Notes under the pieces: generated by a model | The model's database searches: none | Told to the model about the DNA's origin: nothing | Seen by the model: the letters and a program-made list of their open reading frames with translations, nothing else | Made by a program: the position numbers and the translations under genes | Shown here: positions 33,979-42,764 of the stretch, in pieces | Layout of the letters: every line of letters starts with the position of its first letter | Numbering within the stretch: the first letter of the stretch is position 1 | DNA from: Pseudomonas songnenensis | GTDB lineage: Bacteria > Pseudomonadota > Gammaproteobacteria > Pseudomonadales > Pseudomonadaceae | Reading direction: 5' to 3' | Length of the DNA stretch: 64,000 bases | Assembly (NCBI RefSeq): GCF_003696315.1 | Contig: NZ_RFFN01000002.1 | Location: 275,598 to 339,597, forward strand

Positions 33979-35511
33979 TTACTCGCTGACCGGCTGTTGT
34001 GCCGGCGTGCCTTTTTCAGCGGCGATATCGAAGGCGATGCTCCAGTTGTGCAGCGGGTAGGGCTGGTGCACCAGTGCCTTGATGTTGGCTTCGGCAGGCA
34101 TGAGGTCGGGCAGGTATTCGTAGGTGGCGTCGGCGCGCATCGGGTCGCTGTCGCGTAGCTGGCCGGCGCCGCCGACCTGGTGGCTGGCGTAGCTGATGCG
34201 TGGCTGGCCGCTGAGGTCGCGACCGGCGCGCAGGCGCACGATGGTGTCGGCGACGATGTCGACAGCGTCGATGGGCACTTCGCCCTGGTCGTCACGCAGC
34301 ACGAAACCCTTGTCCTTCACATCGCGGGCCTGGTGGCCGATGTAGGGCTGGTCGAACGCCAGGGGCGGGTGCGGCACGTGGAAGTCGATCAGCACATCGC
34401 GGCCGTCCAGCGTGGCCTGGCGCGGTGCGAGTGGGGTCCAGCCTTTACGCTCGACGACGACGTGGTGGTAGACCTTGCCGAGCATCTGGCCGAACCAGCG
34501 ATAGCCGTTCGCCGACAGGTGCACGCCCTTGTCGGTGTAGGGGTAGACCGGCCCGACCAGGTACCAGCCGGGTTCTTCCTGGGCCAGTTCCCACTGCGCC
34601 ATGCCGATGGCCAGCGAGCCGTCCTTGACCGAGGACTTGGCGTCGGTCTGGTAGCTGAAGAAGGCGGGCATCTTTTCCTGCCCGGCGATGGCCTTGGCGG
34701 TGTCGGCGTAGAGGTCGTCGCGCAGCTGGCGCAGTTTGGCCTTGTAGTAATCCTTGTCGTTCTTGCCGCCGTTGGTGTGGGAATAATCGAACTCGCCCTG
34801 CAGCCAGAAGAACGCGCTGATGCTGTAACTGGCCTGCTGCGCGTCGGCCAGTGCCTTGGCCTGGTCCACGGCCTGGGTCACACGGCGATACTCGTTGGTG
34901 CCGCCGCTTTTCGACAGCTGTGCGACGGAGCGGCCGGAGGTCGACGCGTTGCTGGCGACGAGCAGGTGATCGGGGTCGGTGTCTCGGCCCAGGTGATGCA
35001 GATACAGCCGCCGCGCCATGTTCAGCGCGCCGACTTCCACAGATTCACCTTCCTCCTGCGCCTTCGGGTCGAGTTTGGCGACCTTTTCCTTATCGAGCAG
35101 CACCGCCGCATTGCTCTTCTGCTGCACCACGGCGCGCAGCGGTGTGAACGCGGCGTCACCGACCGGTTTGAACGTTGCACCGCTGAAGGCGGCCGATCTC
35201 GGCGAATCGCCGAGCATCAGGTTGTCGTAACGCGGCGCGACGGACAGCGCCGGCCAGCCTTCGGCCGCCGATGCCAGCGACTGGCCATAGGTGATGACGT
35301 GGTTGTACTTGCTCTCCAGCGGCTGCGTCAGCTCGTTCGGCTTGGCCATGAGCTCAGCGGTCAGGCGCTTGTTCTCGGCGTCGCGGGCAGCCATTTCGCT
35401 GTCCGACAGGGCGGCCAGGGCAGGCGCGGTGATGGTCAGCAGGGCTACGGCGATGGCTGTGCGCAGACGTGGTGTAGTCAGCTGTTGGGGGCGATGGCGA
35501 AGCTCGAGCAT
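33979..35511 (-). CDS. Exported SGNH/sialate-O-acetylesterase-like hydrolase
   Basis: This 510-aa protein has a signal peptide ending near residue 33 (APALA). Three blocks resemble an SGNH esterase: ITYGQSLAS with the nucleophile serine, FFWLQGEFD as the central block, and GVHLSANGYR with the catalytic His near the end of the fold. A C-terminal beta-rich region of about 140 residues follows. The family link is to SASA-type esterases, but the substrate is unknown. ATG 35511 is chosen because the signal peptide starts there; upstream extension is unlikely. It is convergent with acoR. Confidence 0.65.
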   Translation of the reverse strand: MLELRHRPQQLTTPRLRTAIAVALLTITAPALAALSDSEMAARDAENKRLTAELMAKPNELTQPLESKYNHVITYGQSLASAAEGWPALSVAPRYDNLMLGDSPRSAAFSGATFKPVGDAAFTPLRAVVQQKSNAAVLLDKEKVAKLDPKAQEEGESVEVGALNMARRLYLHHLGRDTDPDHLLVASNASTSGRSVAQLSKSGGTNEYRRVTQAVDQAKALADAQQASYSISAFFWLQGEFDYSHTNGGKNDKDYYKAKLRQLRDDLYADTAKAIAGQEKMPAFFSYQTDAKSSVKDGSLAIGMAQWELAQEEPGWYLVGPVYPYTDKGVHLSANGYRWFGQMLGKVYHHVVVERKGWTPLAPRQATLDGRDVLIDFHVPHPPLAFDQPYIGHQARDVKDKGFVLRDDQGEVPIDAVDIVADTIVRLRAGRDLSGQPRISYASHQVGGAGQLRDSDPMRADATYEYLPDLMPAEANIKALVHQPYPLHNWSIAFDIAAEKGTPAQQPVSE

Positions 35512-35764
35512 GAGATTGCGGTTCCGGGACGGCACTGGATCATCGTGTACGGCAGGTTGCAAGCGAGCCGTAGGTATTGGCGGACGCGCTTTCGACGGTA
35601 CTAAAGGACGTAAGTTCGCGGCAGCCACGTCGATGGCGGATTGGCTATGCTGTCGCGCATTCGAGCGGCGCTCGTGCAGCGATGCGCAGCAGGCTTTGGC
35701 AGGTAGAACGATGTCGTTGCCGTCCGCTCCCATGCAGGTCATTCCATTAGCAGAGGAGAACGCC

Positions 35765-36775
35765 ATGAGCCATAAAGCCATTTTCGTGCAGCCCGGTGGC
35801 GGCTACGACCGGGTCGTCGTCGGCACCAGCGAGGCCGCCACGCCAGGGGCCGGCGAGATCAGCGTGCGCCTGCGCGCGAACTCGCTCAACTATCACGACT
35901 TCGCGGTGGTCAGCGGCATGTGGGGGCCGAGCGAGCCGCGTATTCCCATGGCCGATGGTGCCGGTGAAGTGGTGGCGGTGGGTGCAGGCGTGACCGAATT
36001 TGCGGTCGGCGATGCGGTGGTCAGCACCTTCTTCCCCGACTGGCTGGCCGGTGAGCCGCTGATCGAAGGTTTCGCCACGGTGCCGGGCGATGGCGTCGAT
36101 GGTTACGCACGGGAAATGGTCACCGCTCGCGCCACGTCGTTCACCCATGCACCCAAGGGCTACAGCCATGCCGAGGCGTCGACCCTGACCACCGCCGGCC
36201 TCACCGCCTGGCGTGCGCTGATGGCCGACGGCAAGCTCAAGCCCGGTGACAGCGTGCTGATCCAGGGCACCGGCGGCGTTTCCATCTTTGCCCTGCAGTT
36301 CGCCAAGATGGCCGGTGCCACGGTTATCGCCACTTCGTCCAGCGACGCCAAGCTGGAGCGCCTGCGCGAAATGGGCGCTGATCACCTGATCAACTACCGC
36401 AGCACGCCAGCCTGGGGTGAGACGGTGCGTCAGCTCACCGATAGCCGCGGCGTCGACCATGTGATCGAAGTCGGTGGGCCGGCAACGCTGGAGCAATCGA
36501 TGGTCGCGGCGCGCATCGGCGGGCATATCTCGGTGATCGGCATTCTCACTGGCGTTGCCGGCGAGCTGCCGCTGGTACCGGCACTGGTGCGCCAGCTGCG
36601 TCTGCAGGGTGTGCTGGTCGGCAGTCGCGCTCAGCAGCAGGAAATGATCCGCGCCATCGACGCCAACGGCATCCGCCCGGTGATCGACAAGCACTTCGCC
36701 GTGGACGATATCGTCGAGGCGTTCCGCTACCAGGAAACCAACCAGCACTTCGGCAAGATCTGCCTGGATATCTGA
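35765..36775 (+). CDS. Zinc-free medium-chain NAD(P)-dependent dehydrogenase (quinone reductase-like)
   Basis: The 336-aa enzyme has the medium-chain dehydrogenase fold without zinc ligands: NSLNYHDFAVVSG stands where the catalytic Cys would be. The cofactor segment is VLIQGTGGVSIFALQFAK and a second mark is HVIEVGGPATL. Relatives reduce quinones or alpha,beta-unsaturated carbonyls. AGAGGAG lies 5 bases before ATG 35765. Function beyond the family is unknown. Confidence 0.85.
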   Translation: MSHKAIFVQPGGGYDRVVVGTSEAATPGAGEISVRLRANSLNYHDFAVVSGMWGPSEPRIPMADGAGEVVAVGAGVTEFAVGDAVVSTFFPDWLAGEPLIEGFATVPGDGVDGYAREMVTARATSFTHAPKGYSHAEASTLTTAGLTAWRALMADGKLKPGDSVLIQGTGGVSIFALQFAKMAGATVIATSSSDAKLERLREMGADHLINYRSTPAWGETVRQLTDSRGVDHVIEVGGPATLEQSMVAARIGGHISVIGILTGVAGELPLVPALVRQLRLQGVLVGSRAQQQEMIRAIDANGIRPVIDKHFAVDDIVEAFRYQETNQHFGKICLDI

Positions 36776-36837
36776 AGCCTGGCGCCGGCGGCGGCTGCGT
36801 TTAGAATGCGCGGCCACGCTGCCGACGATGCCCGCCC

Positions 36838-37773
36838 ATGACGCCTGAACACCTCTCCGCCCTGCAAGATCACCTGCTCGACGCGTTGGCCAACGTGCCC
36901 GACGAGACGCGGCGGTTGTTTCATGGCCGCGGCCGCTGCTATCCGGGGCTCGAACAACTCACCGTCGACTGGCTGCAGGGTGTGGTGCTGGTGGCGCTGT
37001 TCCGTGATCCCGGCGAGGCGGAACGGGCGGCGCTAGGGCAGATGCTCATGGCGCTGACCGAATCCGCGGCCTGGCAGCAGAGCCAGGCGCAGCGCTTGCT
37101 GCTGCAGCATCGCTATCTGCCGGATGCGCCGACAGAGGCGTTGCTGGGCGATGTGCCCGCCGAGTGGCAGATCAGCGAGAACGGCCTGCGCTACAAGCTC
37201 GATCTCGGGCGAAAGCAGAACAACGGTCTGTTTCTCGACATGCGCTACGGCCGACGCTGGGTGCAGGAACAGGCGCAGGGCAAGCGGGTGCTCAACCTGT
37301 TCGCCTACACCTGCGGCTTCTCCGTCGCGGCGATCGCTGGTGGCGCCGAGCATGTGGTCAACCTGGACATGGCCAGTGCCGCGCTGACCCGTGGGCGGGA
37401 GAACCATCGCCTCAATGGTCATGACCTCAGCCGGGTGAGCTTTCTCGGCCACGAGCTGTTCAAATCCTGGGGCAAGGTGCGCAGGCTCGGGCCCTATGAC
37501 CTGATCATCATCGACCCGCCGTCCTTCCAGAAGGGCAGCTTCGCCCTGACCCGCGATTACCAGAAGATCCTGCGCAAGCTGCCGGAACTGCTGAATGCCG
37601 GCGGCCAGGTGCTGGCCTGTGTGAACGACCCGGATATCGGCGCGGACTTCCTGATCCAGGGTATGGCTGCCGAGGCGCCGCAGCTGCGCTTCGAGCAGCG
37701 CCTGGAAAACCCGCCGGAGTTCCCCGACATCAGCCCCGAGAGCGGGCTCAAGGCGATGCTGTTCGTCGCGTAG
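36838..37773 (+). CDS. Class I SAM-dependent RNA methyltransferase (RlmI/RlmK-like)
   Basis: This 311-aa protein has the RlmI/RlmK-like methyltransferase fold. The DMRYGRRWV lead-in, the SAM-binding NLFAYTCGFSVAA, the acidic NLDMASAAL and the catalytic DPPSFQKG are all clear. It lacks a PUA domain, so it probably methylates rRNA in a way related to RlmI, though the target base cannot be assigned. It is convergent with the protease gene, with 4 bases between the two stops. Confidence 0.85.
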   Translation: MTPEHLSALQDHLLDALANVPDETRRLFHGRGRCYPGLEQLTVDWLQGVVLVALFRDPGEAERAALGQMLMALTESAAWQQSQAQRLLLQHRYLPDAPTEALLGDVPAEWQISENGLRYKLDLGRKQNNGLFLDMRYGRRWVQEQAQGKRVLNLFAYTCGFSVAAIAGGAEHVVNLDMASAALTRGRENHRLNGHDLSRVSFLGHELFKSWGKVRRLGPYDLIIIDPPSFQKGSFALTRDYQKILRKLPELLNAGGQVLACVNDPDIGADFLIQGMAAEAPQLRFEQRLENPPEFPDISPESGLKAMLFVA

Positions 37774-37777
37774 CTTT

Positions 37778-38296
37778 TCAGCGATTGGCCAGTTCGGAAC
37801 AGTTGGGCTCGATGGTGAAGGTGCGCGCCGAGTCCACCGGGCCGAGCTTTTCCAGCGTGCGACGGCCGAGCAGGACGGGGTAGTTCATCTCGTCGCGGTC
37901 GCGAAGCGAGAACTCCTCTTCGAGCAGGCGATCGCCGACGCAGACCTTCATCAGCACCACGGGCCGATCTTCCTTGCCACCGGCACCGCGCACGGTCAGC
38001 TCGCGCTGCAGCTTGCGCTCGATGCGCGACTTGACCAGCTTGTCGTGCTCGACGTCCTTGAGGTCCAGATCGAAGCGCACCCACTTGTCGCCGTCCTTCT
38101 CGAAGTAGTCGACATCCTCGGCGTGCATGGACGACGTCAGGGCGCCGGTGTCGAGCTTGAATTTCACCGTGACCTGTTCAGGAAGGATCAGGCCGCGCTC
38201 CACCCAGCCCAGCGGTGTACCGTCCGCAGCGAGCGATGAAAGGGCGGTCAGTGAAAGTAGCAAGGCGGCCGGTACGGTGAGCAGACGTGATGCCAT
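37778..38296 (-). CDS. Exported retropepsin-like (RimB/Zn-protease family) protein
   Basis: The 172-aa protein has a signal peptide ending near residue 23 (SSLAA) and the single-Asp retropepsin-like fold annotated as ATP-dependent zinc protease, with the catalytic triad KLDTGALTSS near residue 47 and NYPVLLGRRTLEKLG near the end. It probably cleaves a periplasmic or envelope substrate. ATG 38296 has AGGAG 9 bases upstream and is preferred to the TTG at 38299. Confidence 0.8.
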   Translation of the reverse strand: MASRLLTVPAALLLSLTALSSLAADGTPLGWVERGLILPEQVTVKFKLDTGALTSSMHAEDVDYFEKDGDKWVRFDLDLKDVEHDKLVKSRIERKLQRELTVRGAGGKEDRPVVLMKVCVGDRLLEEEFSLRDRDEMNYPVLLGRRTLEKLGPVDSARTFTIEPNCSELANR

Positions 38297-38352
38297 CAAT
38301 GACGCTCCTGAGCGTTGGGTTCGCTCAATAGAGCGATATCCGCGGCGGACGT

Positions 38353-39312
38353 TCAGCGTCGCTTCGGCATCGTGGCGGGCAGGTCGGCATCCTGCGCTGC
38401 TTCGCGGGTGGCGATTTCCTCGGCAAGCGCGCGAACGAAGGCATCCACCGCGACCGGCAGGTAGCGCGAGCTGCGCACGTACACGCCGAGGTCGCTGAAT
38501 ACCGAGCCGCTGTCGTTCAACGGCACATGCAAGAGCGTACCGCTGGCCAGTTCAGCCTCGATGCCGATGCGTGTCTGGAAGGCAACGCCGGCGCCGCGCT
38601 TGGCCATCTGCAGGGCCAGCTCCACGGAGCTGGTTTCCAGCGGCGCCTTGTGTCGCGGGCGGGTACGCGCCAGCAGCGGCGCCAGCAGGTGATGGATGGA
38701 AAGGTCGCTCTTGGCCAGGATCAGCGGATACTCGGCGCAAGTGGCGAAGCTGACGTCCGCGCGTTCGGCCAATGGATGCGCCGGGTTGACGATGGCGCCC
38801 AGGCGGAAATGACCGACGCCCAGCTGCTGCAGGTCGGCGGTACGCGGCAGCGCGAACGCCAGGCCGATATCGGCCTGGCCGCTGGTCACCGCTTCAGGAA
38901 TCGCCTGCGAGCCGAGGCTGGTCACGCCGACGGTGACGCGCGGATAGCGCTCGCGCAGCTGCTCCAGCACGCCGGGCAGCAGATCGGTGGTGACGCCCGA
39001 TACCGTGGCGATTTCCACGTGGCCGGTGCGCAGGCCCTGCAGCGCGTCCAGTTCGGAGCGCACACGCTCGGTGTCCTGCAGCACGACGATGACGTGGCGG
39101 GCGAAGATCTCGCCCGCAGCGGTCAGGCGCAGGCCGCCGGGCAGTCGTTCGAACAGCGGCGTGCCGATCTCGTCCTCGAGCTTGAGAATCTGCCGGTTGA
39201 CCGCCGAGGAGGCAACGTTGAGCCGGCGCGAGGCTTCGCGGATCGACTGGCAGCGGCGCACCATGTCGAAGTAATGGATGGCCGGCGAGTGGATGCGCAG
39301 CTTGCGGGCCAA
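38353..39312 (-). CDS. LysR-family transcriptional regulator (TTG start)
   Basis: The 319-aa product has an N-terminal winged helix (SIREASRRLNVASSAVNRQI, then LEDEIGTPLFERLPGG) and an effector domain that resembles regulators of catabolic genes. The start appears to be TTG at 39312: GGAG lies 10 bases upstream, and the next ATG would remove part of the helix-turn-helix. The gene follows the TetR gene with 4 bases between stop and start, so both are co-transcribed, an unusual pairing of two regulators. Confidence 0.82.
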   Translation of the reverse strand: MARKLRIHSPAIHYFDMVRRCQSIREASRRLNVASSAVNRQILKLEDEIGTPLFERLPGGLRLTAAGEIFARHVIVVLQDTERVRSELDALQGLRTGHVEIATVSGVTTDLLPGVLEQLRERYPRVTVGVTSLGSQAIPEAVTSGQADIGLAFALPRTADLQQLGVGHFRLGAIVNPAHPLAERADVSFATCAEYPLILAKSDLSIHHLLAPLLARTRPRHKAPLETSSVELALQMAKRGAGVAFQTRIGIEAELASGTLLHVPLNDSGSVFSDLGVYVRSSRYLPVAVDAFVRALAEEIATREAAQDADLPATMPKRR

Positions 39313-39316
39313 GCGT

Positions 39317-39988
39317 TCAGCGCTCCGCTGCCGGTGGCTTGAGCCCGCAGCCCTTGAGGATGATGGCGATCAGGTTGTCGCTGGCATGGGCGAAGTCCGC
39401 ACGGGTCATGCGCTTGCCGTTGATGCGGCGGATCTGGTCGGAGAAGTCGGCGTAGTGCTGCGTTCCGGCCCAGATCAGGAAGATCAGGTGCATGGGGTCG
39501 ACCGGGTCCATCTTGCCGGCGGCGATCCAGGCGTCGAATACCGCGGCGCGGCCGCGGAACCAGTTGCGATAGTCCTGGTTGAAGTGCTCGGACAGGCATT
39601 CGCAGCCGCTGATGACCTCCATCGCAAAGATTTTCGAGGCCTCGGGATGGCGCCGCGAGAATTCCATCTTGATGCGGATGTATTCGGCCAGGGCGGTGGC
39701 CGGGTCGTCGTCCACGGTCACGTCGTCGAAGGCCGTGTCCCAGAGTTCGAGGATGTGCCGCATGACCTCCACATACAGCCCCAGCTTGCTGTTGAAGTAG
39801 TAGTGCACATTGGCTTTGGGCAGACCGGCACGGCTGGCGATGGCGTTCATGCTGGTGCCCTTGAAGCCGTAACGGGCGAACTCCTCGGCAGCCGCGGCGA
39901 GGATGGTTTCCTCGTTCTTCTGGCGAATGCGGCCAGCGGGTTTGCCGTGGGCGGTGTAGAGCGGCTGCGCTGCGTTGTTCTTGTCCAT
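39317..39988 (-). CDS. TetR-family transcriptional regulator (RutR-like)
   Basis: The 223-aa product has the TetR helix-turn-helix (ILAAAAEEFARYGFKGTSMNAI, then AGLPKANVHYYF) and a C-terminal ligand domain of the RutR type (SGCECLSEHF, AHASDNLIAIILKG). RutR senses pyrimidines. The next upstream gene encodes a Tsx nucleoside channel, so a role in nucleobase or nucleoside use is plausible but inferred. ATG 39988 has AGGGA upstream. Confidence 0.85.
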   Translation of the reverse strand: MDKNNAAQPLYTAHGKPAGRIRQKNEETILAAAAEEFARYGFKGTSMNAIASRAGLPKANVHYYFNSKLGLYVEVMRHILELWDTAFDDVTVDDDPATALAEYIRIKMEFSRRHPEASKIFAMEVISGCECLSEHFNQDYRNWFRGRAAVFDAWIAAGKMDPVDPMHLIFLIWAGTQHYADFSDQIRRINGKRMTRADFAHASDNLIAIILKGCGLKPPAAER

Positions 39989-40218
39989 GGTCCCTGTCCG
40001 TTGGCGCACTGGCGGTTGGCCTGCGCCCGGGGCGGGGCAAGCCGATGTGGAGTTGATGATGGCGTCTTCGGGGTGGTCGTGCGCTGGACGCAGAGCCGGT
40101 GCCTGGCCGTCGAGTCGCCGCCGGGTGATGCCGAAGCAGGCCGATTCTGCACGAGATTCACCGATCATTGCAGTCGTTGTGCTTGCGTGGATGCGGTCGG
40201 TGGGCAGGGCGCTGAAAG

Positions 40219-40241
40219 CGCCGCCCGGTGTACGGGCGGCG
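40219..40241 (-). terminator. Terminator after the tsx gene
   Basis: A 9-bp GC-rich stem (CGCCGCCCG at 40219-40227, complement at 40233-40241, loop GTGTA) lies 7 bases after the stop. A short CTTTC follows on the minus strand. Confidence 0.6.
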
Positions 40242-40247
40242 AGGGCA

Positions 40248-41063
40248 TCAGAAATGCGCTTTGACGATGGCGCTGAAGGTGTTCTGGTCGGTCGGGCCGA
40301 CGAAGTTCTTGCTGACGAAGCCACCGTCCTCGATGCCGTACTTGTTAGACCAGTAGTCGTATTCGATACCGACATAGAGTTTGCCTGGCGTGTAGTCCAA
40401 CGCCTTGCCCAAGTCGTACTTGATCTGTGGGTTGAAGTGGAAGTTCTTCTTCAGCTCGGTGTTGCTGTTCTTCTTGTCGTTGACGACCCAGTCGATATAG
40501 CCGTCGAAGAGAATGTCCGACTTGCCTACCGGGAAGGTCATCGCCCAGGTCGGAGTGATCTGCCACTGGCCGCTCGGCTTGCCGGTAGTGCCGTCAGGCT
40601 TGCGGTAGTAGGTGTTCAGCGCGAAGCGATCAAAGCCGGGGATGGCGAGATCCACGGCCGGGCCGAGCAGGTAGTTCTGGTTGGGCGTGCCGTCGGCCTG
40701 GCTTTCACCGCGCTCGTAAGTGGCGGAGATCAGGACATCCTTGATCGGCCCGAAGGACAGGTCGGCGCCAGTGATCTTGCCCAGTGACAGGCGGGGACTG
40801 AATTCACCGTAGTAGGTGTGGCCATCGCTGCCGGAGATGCCGTTGTACCACTTGTTGTCGACGAACAGGAACATGTCACCCCAGGTCCAGCCGCTGGCAT
40901 GTTCGAAGGTAATGGTTTGCTGGATTTCCCCAGCATCCACCTTGTAATCCTTGCCATAAAGATAGGTAAGGCTGTTGTTCTGCCAGAGCATGGGGCTGGC
41001 CATGGCTTGGCTGCTGAGGATGAACCCGGCCGCGAGGGCTGCGGTGGTCAGGCTGCGCTTCAT
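40248..41063 (-). CDS. Tsx-like nucleoside-specific outer-membrane channel
   Basis: The 271-aa protein has a signal peptide ending near residue 22 (QAMA) and the Tsx/OmpK marks: LWQNNSLTYLYG at the mature N-terminus, FEHASGWTWGDMFLFVD, and a final strand ending in Phe. It would form a 12-strand barrel that admits nucleosides. GGAG lies 10 bases upstream of ATG 41063. It lies upstream of the TetR-LysR pair on the same strand, which may control it. Confidence 0.87.
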   Translation of the reverse strand: MKRSLTTAALAAGFILSSQAMASPMLWQNNSLTYLYGKDYKVDAGEIQQTITFEHASGWTWGDMFLFVDNKWYNGISGSDGHTYYGEFSPRLSLGKITGADLSFGPIKDVLISATYERGESQADGTPNQNYLLGPAVDLAIPGFDRFALNTYYRKPDGTTGKPSGQWQITPTWAMTFPVGKSDILFDGYIDWVVNDKKNSNTELKKNFHFNPQIKYDLGKALDYTPGKLYVGIEYDYWSNKYGIEDGGFVSKNFVGPTDQNTFSAIVKAHF

Positions 41064-41430
41064 TGGGTGTGTCTCCGTATTGGCATTTGAATGAGCTTGT
41101 AAGTTGTCCAAGCGGTCAGGCTTTGGTCCCATAGCAAGCGCCGCGCCAATACGTCGATGCGTCTGTAGCTTTAGGTTAAGTAATTGATTTTAAATGTTTT
41201 ATTTAAAGGTCTTGCTACTGGATAATTCCGGCAGGCGGCCTCGCAGGCCGAAGCACAGATGCGCATGATCTGACCGATGCGTCAGCTTGCTTCAGTTTGG
41301 GGCGCGGCGGATGGCTGATTGCCAGGCTCGCCACCGAAACGGTGCGCGGGCCGGCAGCGCCCGTTGACCAGGCGGCACCGCAGAAACGCAACTGCCGGCA
41401 CGTGGCCGGCAGTTGGTGGAGCGAAGCAGC
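41064..41430. other. Intergenic region between tsx and csgA
   Basis: Contains the csgA terminator (41389-41415) and, closer to tsx, an AT-rich block at about 41175-41215 with TTTAAA repeated around TAAAACA. The block may be the tsx promoter and operator. No gene is supported. Confidence 0.4.
41389..41415 (-). terminator. Terminator after csgA
   Basis: A perfect 11-bp stem, CAACTGCCGGC at 41389-41399 with its complement at 41405-41415, and loop ACGTG, lies 16 bases after the csgA stop. CGTTTCTG follows on the minus strand. Confidence 0.7.
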
Positions 41431-42717
41431 TTAGTGCTGGGTGACGAGGGCGCTGTTGTTCGTGCCGTTCTGGGTGATGTAGGCGGCGTTGCCATAGCCT
41501 GCCTGGTTGGCGATCGCCTCGTTGCTAAAGCCGTGCTGAGTCACCTTGATCAGGTGGTCGGCGCCGCTCTGGCTCAGCATCACATCGTTCAGCGAGCCTT
41601 CCTGGCGGACAGTGGCCAGGTTGTCACGGCCGTTCTGTTCGATATCACTGCTGTTGGCCCAGCCGTAGCTGACCCCGATGATTTCGTTATCGGTGCCGTT
41701 CTGTACGGCGTTCAGCTCGTTGCCGGTGCCGTCCTGGTGGAAGTGCAGGTGGTTGCCGCGGCCCTGCTGGTCAACGGACGCAACGTTGTAGCTGCCTTCC
41801 TGGATGGTCTTGGCGGTCTGGTTGCGGCCGTTCTGATAGACATCGGCTTCGTTGCCAGTACCGAATTGCTCGGTAGTGGCGGTGTTGTTGCCGCCGAACC
41901 AGCCATTGGTCTGCACGATGCTGGAGTCGTTACCGGTGCCGTTCTGCAGGACGAATGCGTTCTGGGCGTTGCCGTTCTGATTCACGTCGACGGTGTTGCT
42001 GCTGCCATCGGACAGCACGTATGCCTCGTGCTGCAGACCGGTCTGCGAAACCATGGCGTCGTTGCGCCAGCCGAACTGCTCGACTTCGGCAATGGAGCCG
42101 CTGCTGGCGAGCTGGGTGATATGAGCATCGTTGTCCACGCCGTGCTGGTCGATGGTCGCCCGGTCGCTGGCGCTGAGCGATTGAGTGATGCTGCCGTTGT
42201 TCAGATCACCATTCTGGCTCAGGGTGGCCTGGCTGCCGTAGCTGGCGGTTTGGGTGACAAGACCGTAGTTGTCCTTGCCGGTCTGGTTGGTGGTGGCGGT
42301 GGTCATCGTCGTGCCGGTCTGGAAGGTTTCGGCAACGTTATGGATACCGTTCTGGTTCTGCGTGGCACCGGTCTTGTAGGTGCCGGTCTGCTCGACCAGC
42401 GCATCGTTGCCCCAACCGCGCTGGTTCTGCGTCGAGCCGGTCAACAAGGTGTCGTGCTGTTGGGTATCGGCGACGTTGAAATTGCCCGCCTGGTTTTGCG
42501 TTGCAGTCGAGCTGTAAGAGCTGGTTTGTTCGATCATCGCGTTATTGGCGAAGCCGCCCTGGCCCTGCTTGGCCAGGTTGCCCGAACCGCCACTTTGCAG
42601 CACTTCTGCGACGTTGTTGATGCCCAGCTGGTTCTGCTCCGAGGTGTTGTTGGCCGCGAAAGCCTGGGCAGTGGCGACAGTCAGAATGGCTGCTACAAGA
42701 GGTTTTAACTTAAACAT
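41431..42717 (-). CDS. csgA: Major curlin, 18 repeats
   Basis: This 428-aa secreted protein is the main curli fibre subunit. After a signal peptide ending near residue 21 (QAFA), nearly the whole chain is about 18 imperfect repeats of 22-24 residues, each with the curlin pattern Q-x-G-x-x-N-x-A-x-x-x-Q (for example QNGIHNVAETFQ). E. coli CsgA has five. Asn and Gln ladders should stack as a beta solenoid. The ATG at 42717 has GGAG 8 bases upstream; GTG at 42726 is in frame. It is downstream of csgB by 47 bases. Confidence 0.92.
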   Translation of the reverse strand: MFKLKPLVAAILTVATAQAFAANNTSEQNQLGINNVAEVLQSGGSGNLAKQGQGGFANNAMIEQTSSYSSTATQNQAGNFNVADTQQHDTLLTGSTQNQRGWGNDALVEQTGTYKTGATQNQNGIHNVAETFQTGTTMTTATTNQTGKDNYGLVTQTASYGSQATLSQNGDLNNGSITQSLSASDRATIDQHGVDNDAHITQLASSGSIAEVEQFGWRNDAMVSQTGLQHEAYVLSDGSSNTVDVNQNGNAQNAFVLQNGTGNDSSIVQTNGWFGGNNTATTEQFGTGNEADVYQNGRNQTAKTIQEGSYNVASVDQQGRGNHLHFHQDGTGNELNAVQNGTDNEIIGVSYGWANSSDIEQNGRDNLATVRQEGSLNDVMLSQSGADHLIKVTQHGFSNEAIANQAGYGNAAYITQNGTNNSALVTQH

Positions 42718-42764
42718 TTTTGTCACTCCATGGATGTTTTAAGTACAGCGGTATTTCCCTGGGA

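Noticed and set aside
41413-42708. Long 431-codon plus-strand frame across csgA
   Set aside because: It is a shadow of the repetitive csgA gene: its Val/Ala/Gly-rich repeats mirror the curlin repeats, and it has no ribosome binding site or family match.
41431-42717. The csgA repeats as a DNA-level tandem array or CRISPR-like repeat
   Set aside because: The periodicity is at the protein level; the DNA units are diverged and there are no identical repeats with unique spacers.
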